Origin: Leucaena leucocephala
Taxonomy: Eukaryota > Streptophyta > Magnoliopsida > Fabales > Fabaceae
Assembly (NCBI GenBank): GCA_037074615.1
Contig: CM073558.1
Span: forward strand, 11,346,001-11,410,000
DNA: 64,000 nucleotides
Direction of reading: 5' to 3'
Under the pieces are notes generated by a model. It saw nothing but the letters and a program-made list of their open reading frames with translations, did not search any database and was not told the origin of the DNA. This document shows, piece by piece, positions 1-11,074 of this stretch (position 1 is its first letter; each line of letters opens with the position of its first letter). Made by a program: the position numbers and the translations under genes.

Positions 1-176
1 AAACATAAATAAACTGAAGATAAATACTACCCTACTGAATCATCCCTTTCCAATCCTCAAACCATAATCATCATATCACATTAGGAGAACTTATAAAAGG
101 TAGTAGATAGGAAAGGTATAACTTGGCCTCTAGGAGGGGGTGAGAACTCATAAGACTTTGAGAGATGGTTGTGTGA

Positions 177-596
177 TCAAAAAGTCTCCCCTATTTCCTT
201 CTTTCTCCATTTTAACATCACAAGATCATGCACTCTAACTACATCATGAAGTCCATCCAAGCTTGTCTTGAATTTTCCCCCTTTAAACTTGAACTTTCCC
301 AACTGTGGTTGGTATGTAGAAACAACAAACTTGTGTGGTGTTCCCTTCATATCATTTGTATATTTCTTAAAATTGCTCTTATCGAGCTTGTTTAGATTCT
401 CTATCTTGCTGCCTACTTTCTCAAATATTGCACCAAGCTGAGATTGGTCTACAACTATAACATAGTTAAGATCACTCTCCTTTATACCTGCATCATTGGT
501 AGAAATCCAATTATTTAAGAATAGTAAGGTATGAGAGGTAATTTTGGAATGTGAGTGAGGAAGAGTAGAGTTAGAACATATTGGCCCTTTAACCAA
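177..596 (-). CDS. Hypothetical open frame in a Gypsy remnant
   Basis: Open frame of 139 codons with no motif I can place. It is basic and contains a lysine-rich stretch near residues 60-105; I see no signal peptide, membrane segment or zinc knuckle. It lies on the same strand as the retropepsin fragment about 0.5 kb upstream and is separated from it by a stop-rich, motif-repeated stretch, so it may be a leftover of the same retroelement (a gag or accessory part) or a chance frame. I infer no function. Confidence that it is a real gene is low. Confidence 0.18.
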   Translation of the reverse strand: MVKGPICSNSTLPHSHSKITSHTLLFLNNWISTNDAGIKESDLNYVIVVDQSQLGAIFEKVGSKIENLNKLDKSNFKKYTNDMKGTPHKFVVSTYQPQLGKFKFKGGKFKTSLDGLHDVVRVHDLVMLKWRKKEIGETF

Positions 597-619
597 AATA
601 GTAGAATGTGGAACTGAAG

Positions 620-1060
620 GGGTCTGAGAATCCTGGTTGTGTTTGCCTTTTCTGGTCGTAACCTCTCAAGTTTATCTTCAAATTCTCATCGTGACTCAAA
701 CTGATAGGGAGTGTCTCTGAAATCTTTAGTCACGACGTACTCATCTTTCTAACCCTGTGGAATGTCTCAGGAGTTTTATATCACGACCATACTGACATCT
801 TGTTGTGGCTCTGTTTCATAGAAAGTTTCTATTGATCTTCTAATCATGACATTACTATCCTGAAGTCACGACACATAGTCTCTGGAGTTGTTAGTCGCAA
901 CATTATCATTCTCAGGTTGTGACTCATTTTCACACAGAGTCTTTGTCTCAGCAAATTGATGTTTAGTCATGACTTGGGATCACTTATGCTCAACCCTGCT
1001 TCATGTGTTCTACTTGTGGCTCCTAAATTATCTTGTGACCCTATAAAATCACTCATAAAC
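620..1060. repeat. Cluster of GTCACGAC / GTCGTGAC-like motifs
   Basis: About a dozen degenerate copies of an 8-bp motif occur in both orientations every 20-90 bp, for example gtcgtaac near 655, gtcacgac near 729 and 865, atcacgac near 780, gtcgcaac near 893, gttgtgac near 916 and gtcatgac near 967. The intervening DNA is not obviously repeated. On the minus strand short open stretches alternate with stops, so the array may be the ruin of a coding repeat. Related clusters occur near 36.4-36.9, 38.5, 41.2-41.4 and 52.5-52.7 kb. Confidence 0.5.
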
Positions 1061-1127
1061 TCCTTCCTAAAGGTATTATCACTGGTAATTAATGAAATCT
1101 AATTGAGATTTGGTGACAATGAGAAGT

Positions 1128-1598
1128 TTACAGAAGGTGAAAACATGCTATAATCATCAAAACAATTATTACATGTTGCATTGCCTTCACAAGAGCAAGG
1201 AAAAGATAAACAGAAGAAAGAGATTTAAAATATTCATCATAAGCACACAAAGATGAATATGAATCTATATGCTTCTGAGATGCTTTATGTGACTTATTGG
1301 AATTATGCAATGTAAAATCATACCTATCATGCAAACTTATTTCATACTTATCCTTAATTTCTTCAATAGCATATTCAATAGCATTCAAACCAGCACAAGC
1401 AGAATTATTAAAAGGATATTTCATTGCTTTATTGATATTGAAAGTCACCACATGTCCTCCCACTTCCATTATAATAGAACTATGCTTCATAGTAATGATT
1501 GTCTTGGAAGTTTGGAGAAAAGGTCTGCCTAAGATCAAAGTGCTCTCATTCACTAAGTCACTGGACATGTCCAGAACATAAAAATCAGCTAGGTACAC
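1128..1598 (-). pseudogene. Retropepsin (aspartic protease) fragment of a Ty3/Gypsy element, Athila/Tat-like
   Basis: The minus-strand translation carries the C-terminal half of a plant Gypsy protease: ADFYVLDM, then LILGRPFLQTSKTII, a hydrophobic strand ending in MEVGGHVVTFNI, and AMKYP. The ILGRPFL block is the conserved second half of the retropepsin fold in Athila/Tat-type elements, where the enzyme processes the Gag-Pol polyprotein. The catalytic Asp region that should lie just upstream is missing because a family-A LTR begins at 1599; the first three codons of the open frame overlap that LTR's terminus. After residue ~120 the product diverges into low-similarity sequence. It is a broken fragment and not a working protease. 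The family call is confident; the exact lineage is less so. Confidence 0.72.
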
Positions 1599-2365
1599 TG
1601 TCATATCCTAATTTTTAGGCCTGAAAGCCTAGTATGTAGCCTGAAAAAGGAAGGCTACTAGGCCTTATTATGCAAGAGTCCCATAAGCATACAAATTATG
1701 TTTAGGGACTAAATGGCAAGAAAGTAAAAATTCAGGGAAAATAGTGAAAGTCCTTGTTGGCGTAATGGAAAAGTAAGAGGTGTTTCTTAGGAACCGAGCC
1801 ACCAGAGTGCTTGGGTTTAGTTAGAAATCCAAGATGACATTTAAACGCCCAAAAACTTAGGCCCAAGGATTATGGGAGTTTGAGAAGCATTAAAATGATA
1901 TGTTAGTGTTTTACCATAAAGTAAAGTTATCCGGTTAAGGATAGAATTGGGAAAAGTGATCGGATATGACTTTAGACCATGAGGTGGCATGAAAGGTGTC
2001 ATCATGGGACCTACAAGGTGCCACATGGCATTATTACAGGAAAAGAAGAAAAGTTAAGGACACATGTCATGAGATTAGAAAAAGGAGAAAAAGCAAAGAG
2101 GACACGTGGCACAATCTCGGCCGTTCATTCCAAGAAAAGGCTCTGGAATTCTCTACAGAGGCTGAGTCAGCTGGTGAGGTGTCCCAAGGGTCCCACCAAT
2201 TGTGCCACATACCCCCTGAGGTGTCCTCAGATGATGTCATAATGGTGAGTCATCAGGGAGGAGGATGTCATCGTGATGATGCAGGCAAAGCTTCTTGAGG
2301 AAGCTAAGCGATCTGTGCCATTCATCACGATTCGATCTGAGCCATCCATTCCACCTCCCTCTACC

Positions 2366-2373
2366 TATAAATA
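2366..2373 (+). promoter_or_regulatory. TATA box of LTR A1
   Basis: TATAAATA follows a CCACCTCCC stretch; the GA-rich leader starts about 50 bp downstream, and the first AG/GTAAGT lies about 170 bp downstream. Confidence 0.6.
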
Positions 2374-2949
2374 GGCCACCCCTCCTTCAAGGAAAGCCAT
2401 GGCCAAGCATGGCATAAAGGGGCGAAAGAAGAGAGAAAGAGAGAAAGAAAGGAAGTAAGAGAAATAAAGGAGGAGTTCTGGTGGAGCTAGCAACAGTCCA
2501 AGGAGCTTAGGGACTGGGTAGAGCTTAAGAATGAGGTAAGTAAGTTATCTAGTCCCTGCTCTAATAAAGTATAGGATTGCTCTTAGTAGTTAGAATAGAG
2601 AAATATCTCTATTGATAAAGATACCCATAGATAGAAAGAAAGCCAGGGGAATGTCAGATTAAGGATATTACCCCTAGATAAGCATGGGTTAGGTAGAGTT
2701 ATACTAGATAATAATAAAGATATTATTATGCTATGTATAGGCTCTGACTTATGAGAAGAAGAGACCTTAGAGACAAGATTAAGAGCCGGAAGGAAATGCT
2801 ACACGCTAGGTAGTAAACTTACCTACTTGTATGCTTATACTACTTGGATGTTTTATGTGATGTTTTCTTACCTTGATGATGTGAAGCATGTATGATTAAG
2901 TAATACTCTATTTCTTTTTATACTATGTCCATATGTTATAATTAAGTAA

Positions 2950-5900
2950 TGTCATATCCTGGTTTTTTCCTATCGATATACTATTGATAGTGGAAAAAGG
3001 TTTGGAAAGGATTATGATGAAGAACAGAAGAAATGATAAAGGTTATATGAATCTTTAAGGAAGAGAAGGACTAAAATGAAAAGTAGAAAAGGTTAAAGGC
3101 CAAAAGTTAAAGTAGAAACAAAAGTTGGGCTAAAAGTGGTAATTTTGAAAAGTTAAGGGACTTAAATATAATTAAGTAAAAAGTTCAAGGGCAAAATTAT
3201 AATTATAGAAAGGTCAGCCTGGAAAGGGTTATAATTGCCTGGAGTTTTTTCAGTCCTACATTCCATCAGTAAATAGAGGAAGTTACGCTAGTTAATCTGG
3301 CATGATATAGAAATTTTATTAGGGCTCCAAACAATATAAAATTATCTAATAGTCTAAAAGTTATCTGAATTTTTATTAAATTTCATGGACATCAGATATA
3401 AGTGGGGGAATTACAGGAAAGTGTGCCCTACAATGTCAGATGTTATGAATTTGACAGAACCCCAAAAGAAGTCCTGTACAAAAAGTTATTCCCATAACAG
3501 TGAATTTTGACCAGAGTTTGAAGCCACCCGTGATCCGGTAATAGAATTTATCAGTAAATAAGCCTAGATGAAATGAGACCAGATAACCTCATATATGGGT
3601 CTATGATGACGCCAAGGAGGGCAAAAAACCCAAGGTACCGGTTCATCAGCAGAAGAGGCTAGTGTCCAGAAAAAGTGTAAAATTACAAAAATACCCCTGG
3701 ATGCCCATATTATACCAGTGATGGATGGAGGGCATTGTGGTAATCTAGGACAGGCTAAAAATGTGTCATATAGTATAAATGTGATTAGTTAGAGCCAGTA
3801 TAGGCCCTAAGGTAGTACAAAGAGGGGTAAAAAGATGATTTTACCCTTAGAGTCAATATAGTGTAAGAAAGGACACCAAGGGTATTTTGATTATTTCCCA
3901 AGGGATGGATGGTAGATACATATTCAGTATAACCATGTCAAGGGTATGAGAAGACTAGACATTATTTTCCAGGATAGAATACATATCCTGGAATATTATA
4001 AAAAATCAGGAACAGAAAATAGTCTGGTTGTTGTGAAACTGCTCCAATCGGTAACAAATTGGACTGGAATTTTTCCAGAAGCTTCCTGGCATGGTGAGCA
4101 CACCACATACCCCAATGAGGTGTCCCTTGAGCTGTCCCACATGATGTCATAATTATTCTTTTTGCAAAAAGTTATATTCAAGATTAAATGTGAGCCTTTA
4201 GATCAAATAGTAACCAAATCAATCTTGGCCATTCATTTTCCATGGATTTTGGCTATAAATACCCCCTCAATTCTGCAGCAAAACTGTGGCTTCATGGACC
4301 CTTGGGGAAACTCTTTCAAAATGAAAACTCAAGCCAAGACAAAGAAGATTCAAGGTACCAAAGTTCAAGCAAGCAAGAGATTAAAGGTAAGCAATGTCTC
4401 CTAGCTTATTTTCCTTGGATTTGGGAGCTTGAACTTATAGTTTTAATGGGAGAAAAGTTGAGTTTTCTCTAAGGGGGTGCTGCCCAAAAACCTTAGATGA
4501 AAGGGAAAAGAAGAAATTAAAGTTAGAAGTGTATGATTGAAGCTTAAACAAGCTAGTTAAGAGATTGGTTGTTGAATCAAGTTGATACTCTTGACTTTAC
4601 CATGGTATGCCCTATTCGGTATGCACTGTTCATGAGGAAGAAAATGGAATTTCAATGATTTAATGCTTCCATTGAATTTATATGATGATTTTGTGTAAGA
4701 TTGGAAAGATTTTGAACCTTGAAAGCATTGAAATTTCAAGGTTGTAGTTTTTGAAACCCTTATCTATTTCTATTCACACGCATAGACATTGATTGGAATT
4801 TCATGATTTTGATGCTTCCAATAGTTTTAAAATGAAAAATTGTGTGGGATAAAGTAGAGAAACAAGTATGGGAAGCATTTGAATTAAAATGAGAATTTTT
4901 GAAAGAATTGAGTGCAGTTTCAGTTCTGTACAGCATATGATGAAGGAGCTAGAATTTCATAATTCTAAGCTCATAAAAGGATTCAAAAGATGAAATTTTG
5001 TAGGTTAAAGTCAAGACATCAATTGATTAAAAGACCAAGTCCATTAGTTAAGATTAAGGAAAGTTAATGGGCTTAATGTTCAAGAAGTTATGTTAGTTAA
5101 AGTGAGTTTAATGCTCAAGGAAGTTAGATTGTGATGAATGAATGATTATGTGATGTTAGGAATTGATTGGTATTCTCCAAGAGAGGCAGCCACATGTTCA
5201 AGAAAAGTGAGAAGAAAGAAGCAAGATAAGGAGAAAGAAAGTTAAGTGCTCAAGGTAGTAAACTTATCCTAAACTTGTATGCATTGAATGTTATGCTTGA
5301 TTATGCTATGGCTTTGGTGAATTGTGTTGCAATTGTGCTTATGTATGAAGCTCTATTTCTATGATTACTTTGTCCAATTGTATTTCATATGTTACATGGA
5401 AGCATGCACATTACACAATGATAACACTTTCACAAGCAAGCACAAGTAGTTACATTAATGCATGCATTATTTAGTAATGTTTACTACTGAGATTTCCCCA
5501 GAAATCTCATCCCTTTTCATGTAATCCCAATCCAGCAGGTTCATGAATGATGAAAGAGGATGATGAAGCATGAAGAAAAGCTAGGGATTGAATAGTATAT
5601 GTGTGTTATGTGAAGAATTGTTAAATATATTATTGTTGTATGACCAATTTGAGCAGTAAGAGTCATGATGTAATGAAAAATAGTAAATGATGGAATAAAT
5701 GTATGATATTTTACAGACATTTAGATGACATGCCAAGCTTCATTTTGACATCAAGAACACTTTATTTGGATGTCTGTATAAAGAGAATTGAATTTCCAAA
5801 GTAAGGGACTAGAATCTATTTCCAGAGTTTTGACCAAATGAACAGTAAACTTCAATGAATAAACTGTATCAATTGGCTAATCATTTGGTCTAGAAATTAT

Positions 5901-6136
5901 TGTTCCCTTAAATTTCAAGATTTTATATTCACATAGATTTTTAAACCACTTCATTTCAATTTTTTTAGAATTAATTATAATTTTTTGAAGTTCATTGCGT
6001 AATCTGGAATACCATATGAACAGTAACTTGAGAAAGAGTAAAATTCCAGATTTGCCTAATAGACTTCTAAGGTCTTGTAAGTGGTTCTAAATGCTACTGA
6101 ATGATCCCTAAGACATATAACAGTAAGCATGTTATA
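2950..6136 (+). mobile_element. Solo LTR B1 (Gypsy, Tekay-like) nested in A1
   Basis: It runs from TGTCATATCC to GCATGTTATA (decayed GGATGTTACA) and is flanked by AGTAA at 2945-2949 and 6137-6141, a textbook 5-bp target-site duplication. At 3187 bp it is close to the other B/D LTRs (3.15-3.35 kb), and no internal region is present, so it is a solo LTR left by LTR-LTR recombination. Inside are the degenerate U3 repeats (about 3090-3210), TATA at 4254-4261, a splice-donor-like AAAGGTAAG at 4383-4390, and a perfect stem-loop GAGATTTC-CCCA-GAAATCTC at 5489-5508. The B5 LTR at 50.6 kb is followed by a primer-binding site and leader like those of the Gypsy unit at 53-57 kb, which ties family B to that element. 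Confidence 0.85.
4254..4261 (+). promoter_or_regulatory. TATA box of LTR B1
   Basis: TATAAATA in the context GGCTATAAATACCCCC, 1.3 kb into the LTR, consistent with a U3/R boundary shortly downstream. Confidence 0.6.
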
Positions 6137-6689
6137 AGTAACATGGAAGCATGTATGTTATCATTATGAAAGCATGATCTTTAAGTATACCATAGGAACA
6201 TCAAGCATGTATTTGCATATATTGTATGGTTTCCGTTTGCTACTGAGATTTCCCTAGAAATCCCACCCCCTTCCATGTAATCACAATCCTATAGGTTTAA
6301 GATGAGGAAATTTTGAAGAAGCATGAAGAGAAGCTGGGGATTGGATAGTGCAAATGTTGGGACTAAAATGCTAGAATCAAGGAAAAACGCAGGATGAACA
6401 GTAAACTTCAGACATTTACTGATGTTGACCTGGTCAAGGCATGGTCAACGAGTTATTTTTCCCTGAAAGAGCATTAAGTTAGCTTCGTGTAGCAATTTAA
6501 CCACTTTGTTTTGAGTTTTCTAGAATTAGTTATGAGTTTTTGAAGTCAGGTCACTCCACTGGAATTTACACTGAACAATACTCGCTAAGAGTAAAATTAT
6601 AGATTGAATAATTTGACTTTAATAGCCTTAAAAGTGGTTCCAGATGCTACTGTTTGGTCCTTGAGACATATGAAAAGAAGGATGTTTCA

Positions 6690-8342
6690 TGCCACCTGTC
6701 ATTAGTCTAGAAAAAGAAGAAAAAGCTAAGGATACATGGTACAATCTTAGCCCTTCATTCCAGGAAAAGACTCTGGAATTCTCTAGAAGCATTGAGTCAT
6801 CCGGTGAGGTGTCCCAAGGGCCCCACCATTATGCCACATATCATATGAGGTGTCCCATGGATGATGTCACTTTGATGAGTTATTGAGGATGATTATGTCA
6901 TCATGATGATGCAGGCAAAGCTTCTTGAGCAAGCTAAGCGATCTTAGCCGTTCATCGCAATTCAATCTGGACCATCCATTCCACCTCCACTCAACTATAA
7001 ATACCCCCACCACCTTCCATTCCACTCCACAGCCAGCCAAGGGAAAATCAAGAAAGAAGAGTGAAAAAGAGAAAGAGAGAAACAAAGAAAGGAATGAGTT
7101 CTGGTGGAGCTAATAGCAATCCAAGGAGTTTAGGGACTTGGCAAGCATAAGAATAAGGTAAGTAATTTATTCTAGTCCCTACTATAATAAATTAGAGGAT
7201 TGTTATTATAAATTTAATAGTTAGAATAGAGAATATCTCTCTTGATAAGTTTAGCCGTGGATATAAAGAAAGTTAAGGGATTATCAGATTAAAGGTATTA
7301 CCTCAAGTTAAGGATGAGTTAGGTAGAGCTCTACTAGATAGAATAATAATGGAGATATTATTATGCTATGTATAGGCTTTAACCTAGGAAAAGAAGGAAC
7401 CTCAGAGTAAAGGTTAAGGACTAAGGAAAGGCTACACGCCAGGTAGTAAACTTATCCTAAACTTGTATGCATTAAATGTTATGCTTGATTGTGCTATGGC
7501 TTTATTGAATTGTGTTGCATATGTGCTTATGTATGAAGCTCTGTTCCTATGATTACTTTGACCAATTTTATTTCATATGTTACATGGAAGTATGCACATT
7601 ATGCAATGCTAACACTTTTATAAGCAAGCACAAGTATTCACATTAATGCATTGTTTAGTACTATTTGCTACTGAGATTTCCCCATAAATCTCACCCCTTC
7701 CATATCAATCCAATCATAGCAGGTCTTCTCGAGATGGAGGAGATGAAGATGCATGAAGAGAATTTAATAATTATTTAGCATGATTGATATGTAATTAATG
7801 TATGTATGTAATGTTGATTGCTGGAATTGGCAACTATGAACAGTAGTTCGTGGAGAGGCTGTGACCTTTGAGCTATAATTAAAAATACTAAATGATTGAA
7901 TAAATGTATTCTATTTTACCAGTAAATTGTAGACACACCAAGATTCGATTTGATATATAGAACGTCTAATTTGTATGTATACACATAGAGATATGTATTT
8001 TCAAAATTAGGACCAGAAGTGCTGGAATCAGGGGAATGATATTGGATGAACAGTAAAATTGGAATGTTGACTGACATTGACTTGGTCAAGGCGTGGTCAA
8101 CAAGTTATTTTTCCCTGAAAGAGCATTAAGTTATATTTGTGTAGCAATTTGAACCACTTCATTTCAATTTTTCTAGAATTAGTTATAATTTTTTGAAGTC
8201 AGGTTACTTCTCTAGAATTTGCACAATGAACAATATTCGCTAGAGTAAAATTCCAGATTGTGTAATTTGACTTTAAAAACCTTAAAAGTGGTTTCAGATA
8301 CTACTGTTTGGTCCCTAAGATGTAAGAAAATAAGTATGTTTC
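6690..8342 (+). mobile_element. LTR A2, 5'-truncated family-A LTR
   Basis: It begins in mid-LTR at TGCCACCTGTCATTAG, equivalent to about position 910 of A3, and runs to a terminus decayed to GTATGTTTCA. TATA is at 6996-7003, a GA-rich leader near 7045-7095, a splice-donor-like AAGGTAAGTAA near 7156, and a hairpin copy with one stem mismatch at 7673-7692. It abuts the 3' end of A1 with no spacer. Either a recombination joined two LTRs or a second insertion was truncated at the join. No internal domain accompanies it. Confidence 0.7.
6996..7003 (+). promoter_or_regulatory. TATA box of LTR A2
   Basis: TATAAATA followed by CCCCCACC; a purine-rich leader starts about 50 bp downstream. Confidence 0.55.
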
Positions 8343-8394
8343 AGAGAGGACTTATGTCATTATTTTTTCTTTCTTTACTTTACTGCTAGATAAG

Positions 8395-8462
8395 AGCACA
8401 TAAGAGCATATAGGAGCGTATAGGAGCACATAAGAGCATATAGGAGCGTATAGGAGCACATA
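8395..8462. repeat. Decamer tandem repeat (30-bp higher-order unit)
   Basis: Three related 10-mers, agcacataag, agcatatagg and agcgtatagg, form a 30-bp unit present twice in full (8395-8424 and 8425-8454), with a third copy starting at 8455. The two full units are identical, which suggests recent slippage. It lies in the roughly 190-bp stretch between LTR A2 and LTR D1, which otherwise shows nothing I recognise. Confidence 0.8.
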
Positions 8463-8798
8463 CTCTAACACGCATGATACCTGACCAACATGTTACAGGA
8501 CTACATACCTGCCCATAAATGCAAAGGTCTAATGTCACATCCTTAATTTCAACCTCAGTTATACTCAATTGGAACCCATTTGGATAAATTACATAACCTT
8601 TAACATCAAAAAGATGTATTTTCAAAAGTTGGTCTCTCTGGTACTGCTCATGCTACTATTTATTTGGTAATTCCAGAACATGTTCCCACTTTGAAAAATC
8701 ATAATTAAATGTAAAAATATCAAAATAAGGTGGTTCCAATTTCTAACGAAATATATTTCATTTAATTTTGAATAAAACATATAAATCTGAGATTTACT

Positions 8799-10492
8799 TG
8801 TAAGGAATTGGAAGACACGCAGCGGAAATTAACTTAAAAATTTTTCCATTCCTTGCCAGGATCTACCGTATGTGTTTAAGTCAAGTGGGAAGAAGCATTA
8901 CCCTCAGTGTTTCTTAGCGACTTCCATAGCTTCTGGTCACGACGTTCATAGCTTCTCTCCGTGGTTCGTGCTCCCTTTCCGATCGCAAGAAGTCGATGAC
9001 TCGGGTCGACTTCCTCTACTGGTATCCACACGAACAGTGTTCAACCACGAACGACATGCTAGCGTCTCTTGTCCCTCTAGGGCTTTCTTAAGAATGCGTC
9101 CTCTCCATCTCTAGTTTGATAGTTTCTTACCTGCAAAGCTTTTGCAAATTCCCCTCTGACCTTTCTGTGTTCTATGTGTTTTTTTTACCTACCAAATTGG
9201 ATTTTTTGGAGTTAATCTTATATTAATTCCAAAATTAGTACAATATCATGCATTATATAATTTGATAAGAAACTAATTAAATAAATAATATTTATATTAA
9301 ATCCGTCCCACAGATTTAATTCACCTATTTATTTAATTTAAAATAAAGATAAGACTGAACTATATTTGATTTATTCTCATAAATCAAATTTGAGATATCA
9401 TATCAATTTGAATTTCAATTTCAAACGTGATAGAGATTTAATTTATTCTTATAAATTAAATCTTATAAATATCTCTTATATGAGATATCATATCAATTTG
9501 AATTTCAAATTCAAACGTGATAGAGATTGAATTTATCCTTATAAATTAAATCTTATAAATATCTCTTATATGAGATATCCTATCAATTTGAATTTCAAAT
9601 TCAAACGTGATAGAGATTTAATTTATCCTTATAAATTAAATCTCATATATCTCTTATATATAATGTATATATACGAATTTATATATATACGAATATAAAT
9701 ATAAATAAATATGTACATCCACCCTGGATCATTTATTGAATCTAGACATGTCTTAGATTCAATGAATCTAGACATCATAGCTCGTGTTGGGCTATTTTGT
9801 GTGTGACCCTGTAGGCCCATATGAAGTTGGCAATGGGCCATTTGCTATACTGGCCCACAAGTCACAAGCGGTCTTTAGCAAGACATAACGACTACCCAAA
9901 TCATATGAGGATCGTTAAATGATGTAACTTTTTATACAACCATATCATGTCCCTTATGTCACGCAATATTTTGGTCATGGATGAGGCATGGACAATGTCT
10001 CTACAAATGTGAAGGACAAATTCCATCTTGACCATTCACATTCCTCCGCATGAAAACGCACTAATCCCGGGCATAGTCTTTATGATCACTAGGTCAAAAG
10101 TGACTTTTGACTATGTTAAAGCTAAGCGTTTGTCATGTAGGAATCCATGATGATCTCAGGTCAAAGGACATAGTGACATGGTTTGTATATGAGAGAAGCT
10201 TATGACGTAACCCATACAGCTCTCTCATAGCGGGTCGGTCCAATACCTTGTACTCTTACATGTACATATAACTTTGATTTATATCTCTATACATTTTCAA
10301 AGTCATACTGGTCTTATTTCATCTCTGCTCCCGCATAGATGACCGACCAGGGACATTTAGGATAAGATCATAAATTATCCAAGGATGGTCATCACAGTAA
10401 ATATGCAAATAATATGATAACACAATTAATAAATTAATAAATCAATAATGTTCATAAGATAATGATTTGCCCCTAGGGCACGATTTCCAACA
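8799..10492 (-). mobile_element. Solo Copia LTR nested in D1
   Basis: TGTAAGGAATTGG … GATTTCCAACA, 1694 bp, flanked by TTACT at 8794-8798 and 10493-10497. It is the same LTR family as the Copia element at 16.9-33.8 kb (orientation inferred from that element). It contains three copies of a 90-bp tandem unit, whereas the other two copies of this LTR have two and one. No Copia internal sequence is attached. Confidence 0.87.
9391..9660. repeat. 90-bp tandem repeat, three units, in the Copia solo LTR
   Basis: Three exact-length 90-bp units begin with tgagatatc at 9391, 9481 and 9571. They differ from one another at only a few bases. Each unit is AT-rich and contains the small inverted element TTTGAATTTCAAATTC. 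An AT-rich tatata/tacgaattt stretch follows to about 9710. Confidence 0.9.
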
Positions 10493-11074
10493 TTACTTGG
10501 CCAAATGAAATCAATTTATTCATTGAAAATCACTGTGCATTTGGTAAAAACTAAAAGTTCCAGTTTCATGGCATAACTTCAAAAATTCATTTCTCTTTGG
10601 TTACTTGTCCAAATGAGACATGTTAACTATAGATTCAAATCTCTATACTTCCTCTTTAATCCCATAAAATATCATGGAAAAACTCGTTTATTTGCCATAT
10701 GAAATTCGTGTCGAAACCTCAATGCCTCTAATTGCTTGTTTTATCTCATTTCCATATCTTAACTCCAAGTTATAATCATGCCAAATTCCAAGTTCAAACT
10801 CGTTGATTAAGGTACTATAAATATCGTCAAAATGTCATTGACTCATAACACTAACACATGAACATTCAATATACATTCCAGCATATGCTTCTATCATGTC
10901 AAGCAACTCATTTGACTTATTATACATGTCTAACCATCCGTGTTTACCCTCTTTCCTTGAGAAATCGTAGCACCTAAAACATAATTATGCATATGGAAGG
11001 AATGGGATTTCATAGAAATCCCAATAGCAAGTTACACAAACCATAATATCATGCATGAATAATTGGATGCTTAA

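Larger units (their letters stand above)
1599..6689 (+). mobile_element. LTR A1 (family A, Gypsy-type), split by LTR B1
   Basis: It starts TGTCATATCC (preceded by tacac) and ends GGATGTTTCA, a mutated form of the family terminus GGATGTTACA. Family-A landmarks are present: the AATTTTTAGGCCTGAAAGCC start, a TATA box at 2366-2373, a GA-rich leader (about 2420-2475), an AGGTAAGTAAG splice-donor-like site at 2534 and the GAGATTTC..GAAATCCC hairpin at 6245-6264. Compared with A3 it lacks about 490 bp of the upstream third and roughly 200 bp further down. B1 (2950-6136) sits inside it. The right end is fused directly to truncated LTR A2, and no matching target-site duplication is left, so the copy has been rearranged since insertion. 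Confidence 0.75.

Noticed and set aside
177..596. Host gene exon
   Set aside because: No splice-site or domain support, and it lies in a retroelement remnant; kept only as a low-confidence open frame.
4162..4472. Two overlapping open frames after the B1 TATA
   Set aside because: They lie in LTR leader sequence; equivalent frames in B2 and B4 vary in length and show no domain. They could be exon-like leader, which is treated in the splice-donor finding.
8386..8625. Small repeat-containing protein (minus strand)
   Set aside because: The apparent peptide repeat comes from the decamer tandem repeat and runs into LTR D1.
9391..9660. Possible CRISPR-like array
   Set aside because: Units are contiguous 90-bp tandem copies without unique spacers, inside a plant Copia LTR.
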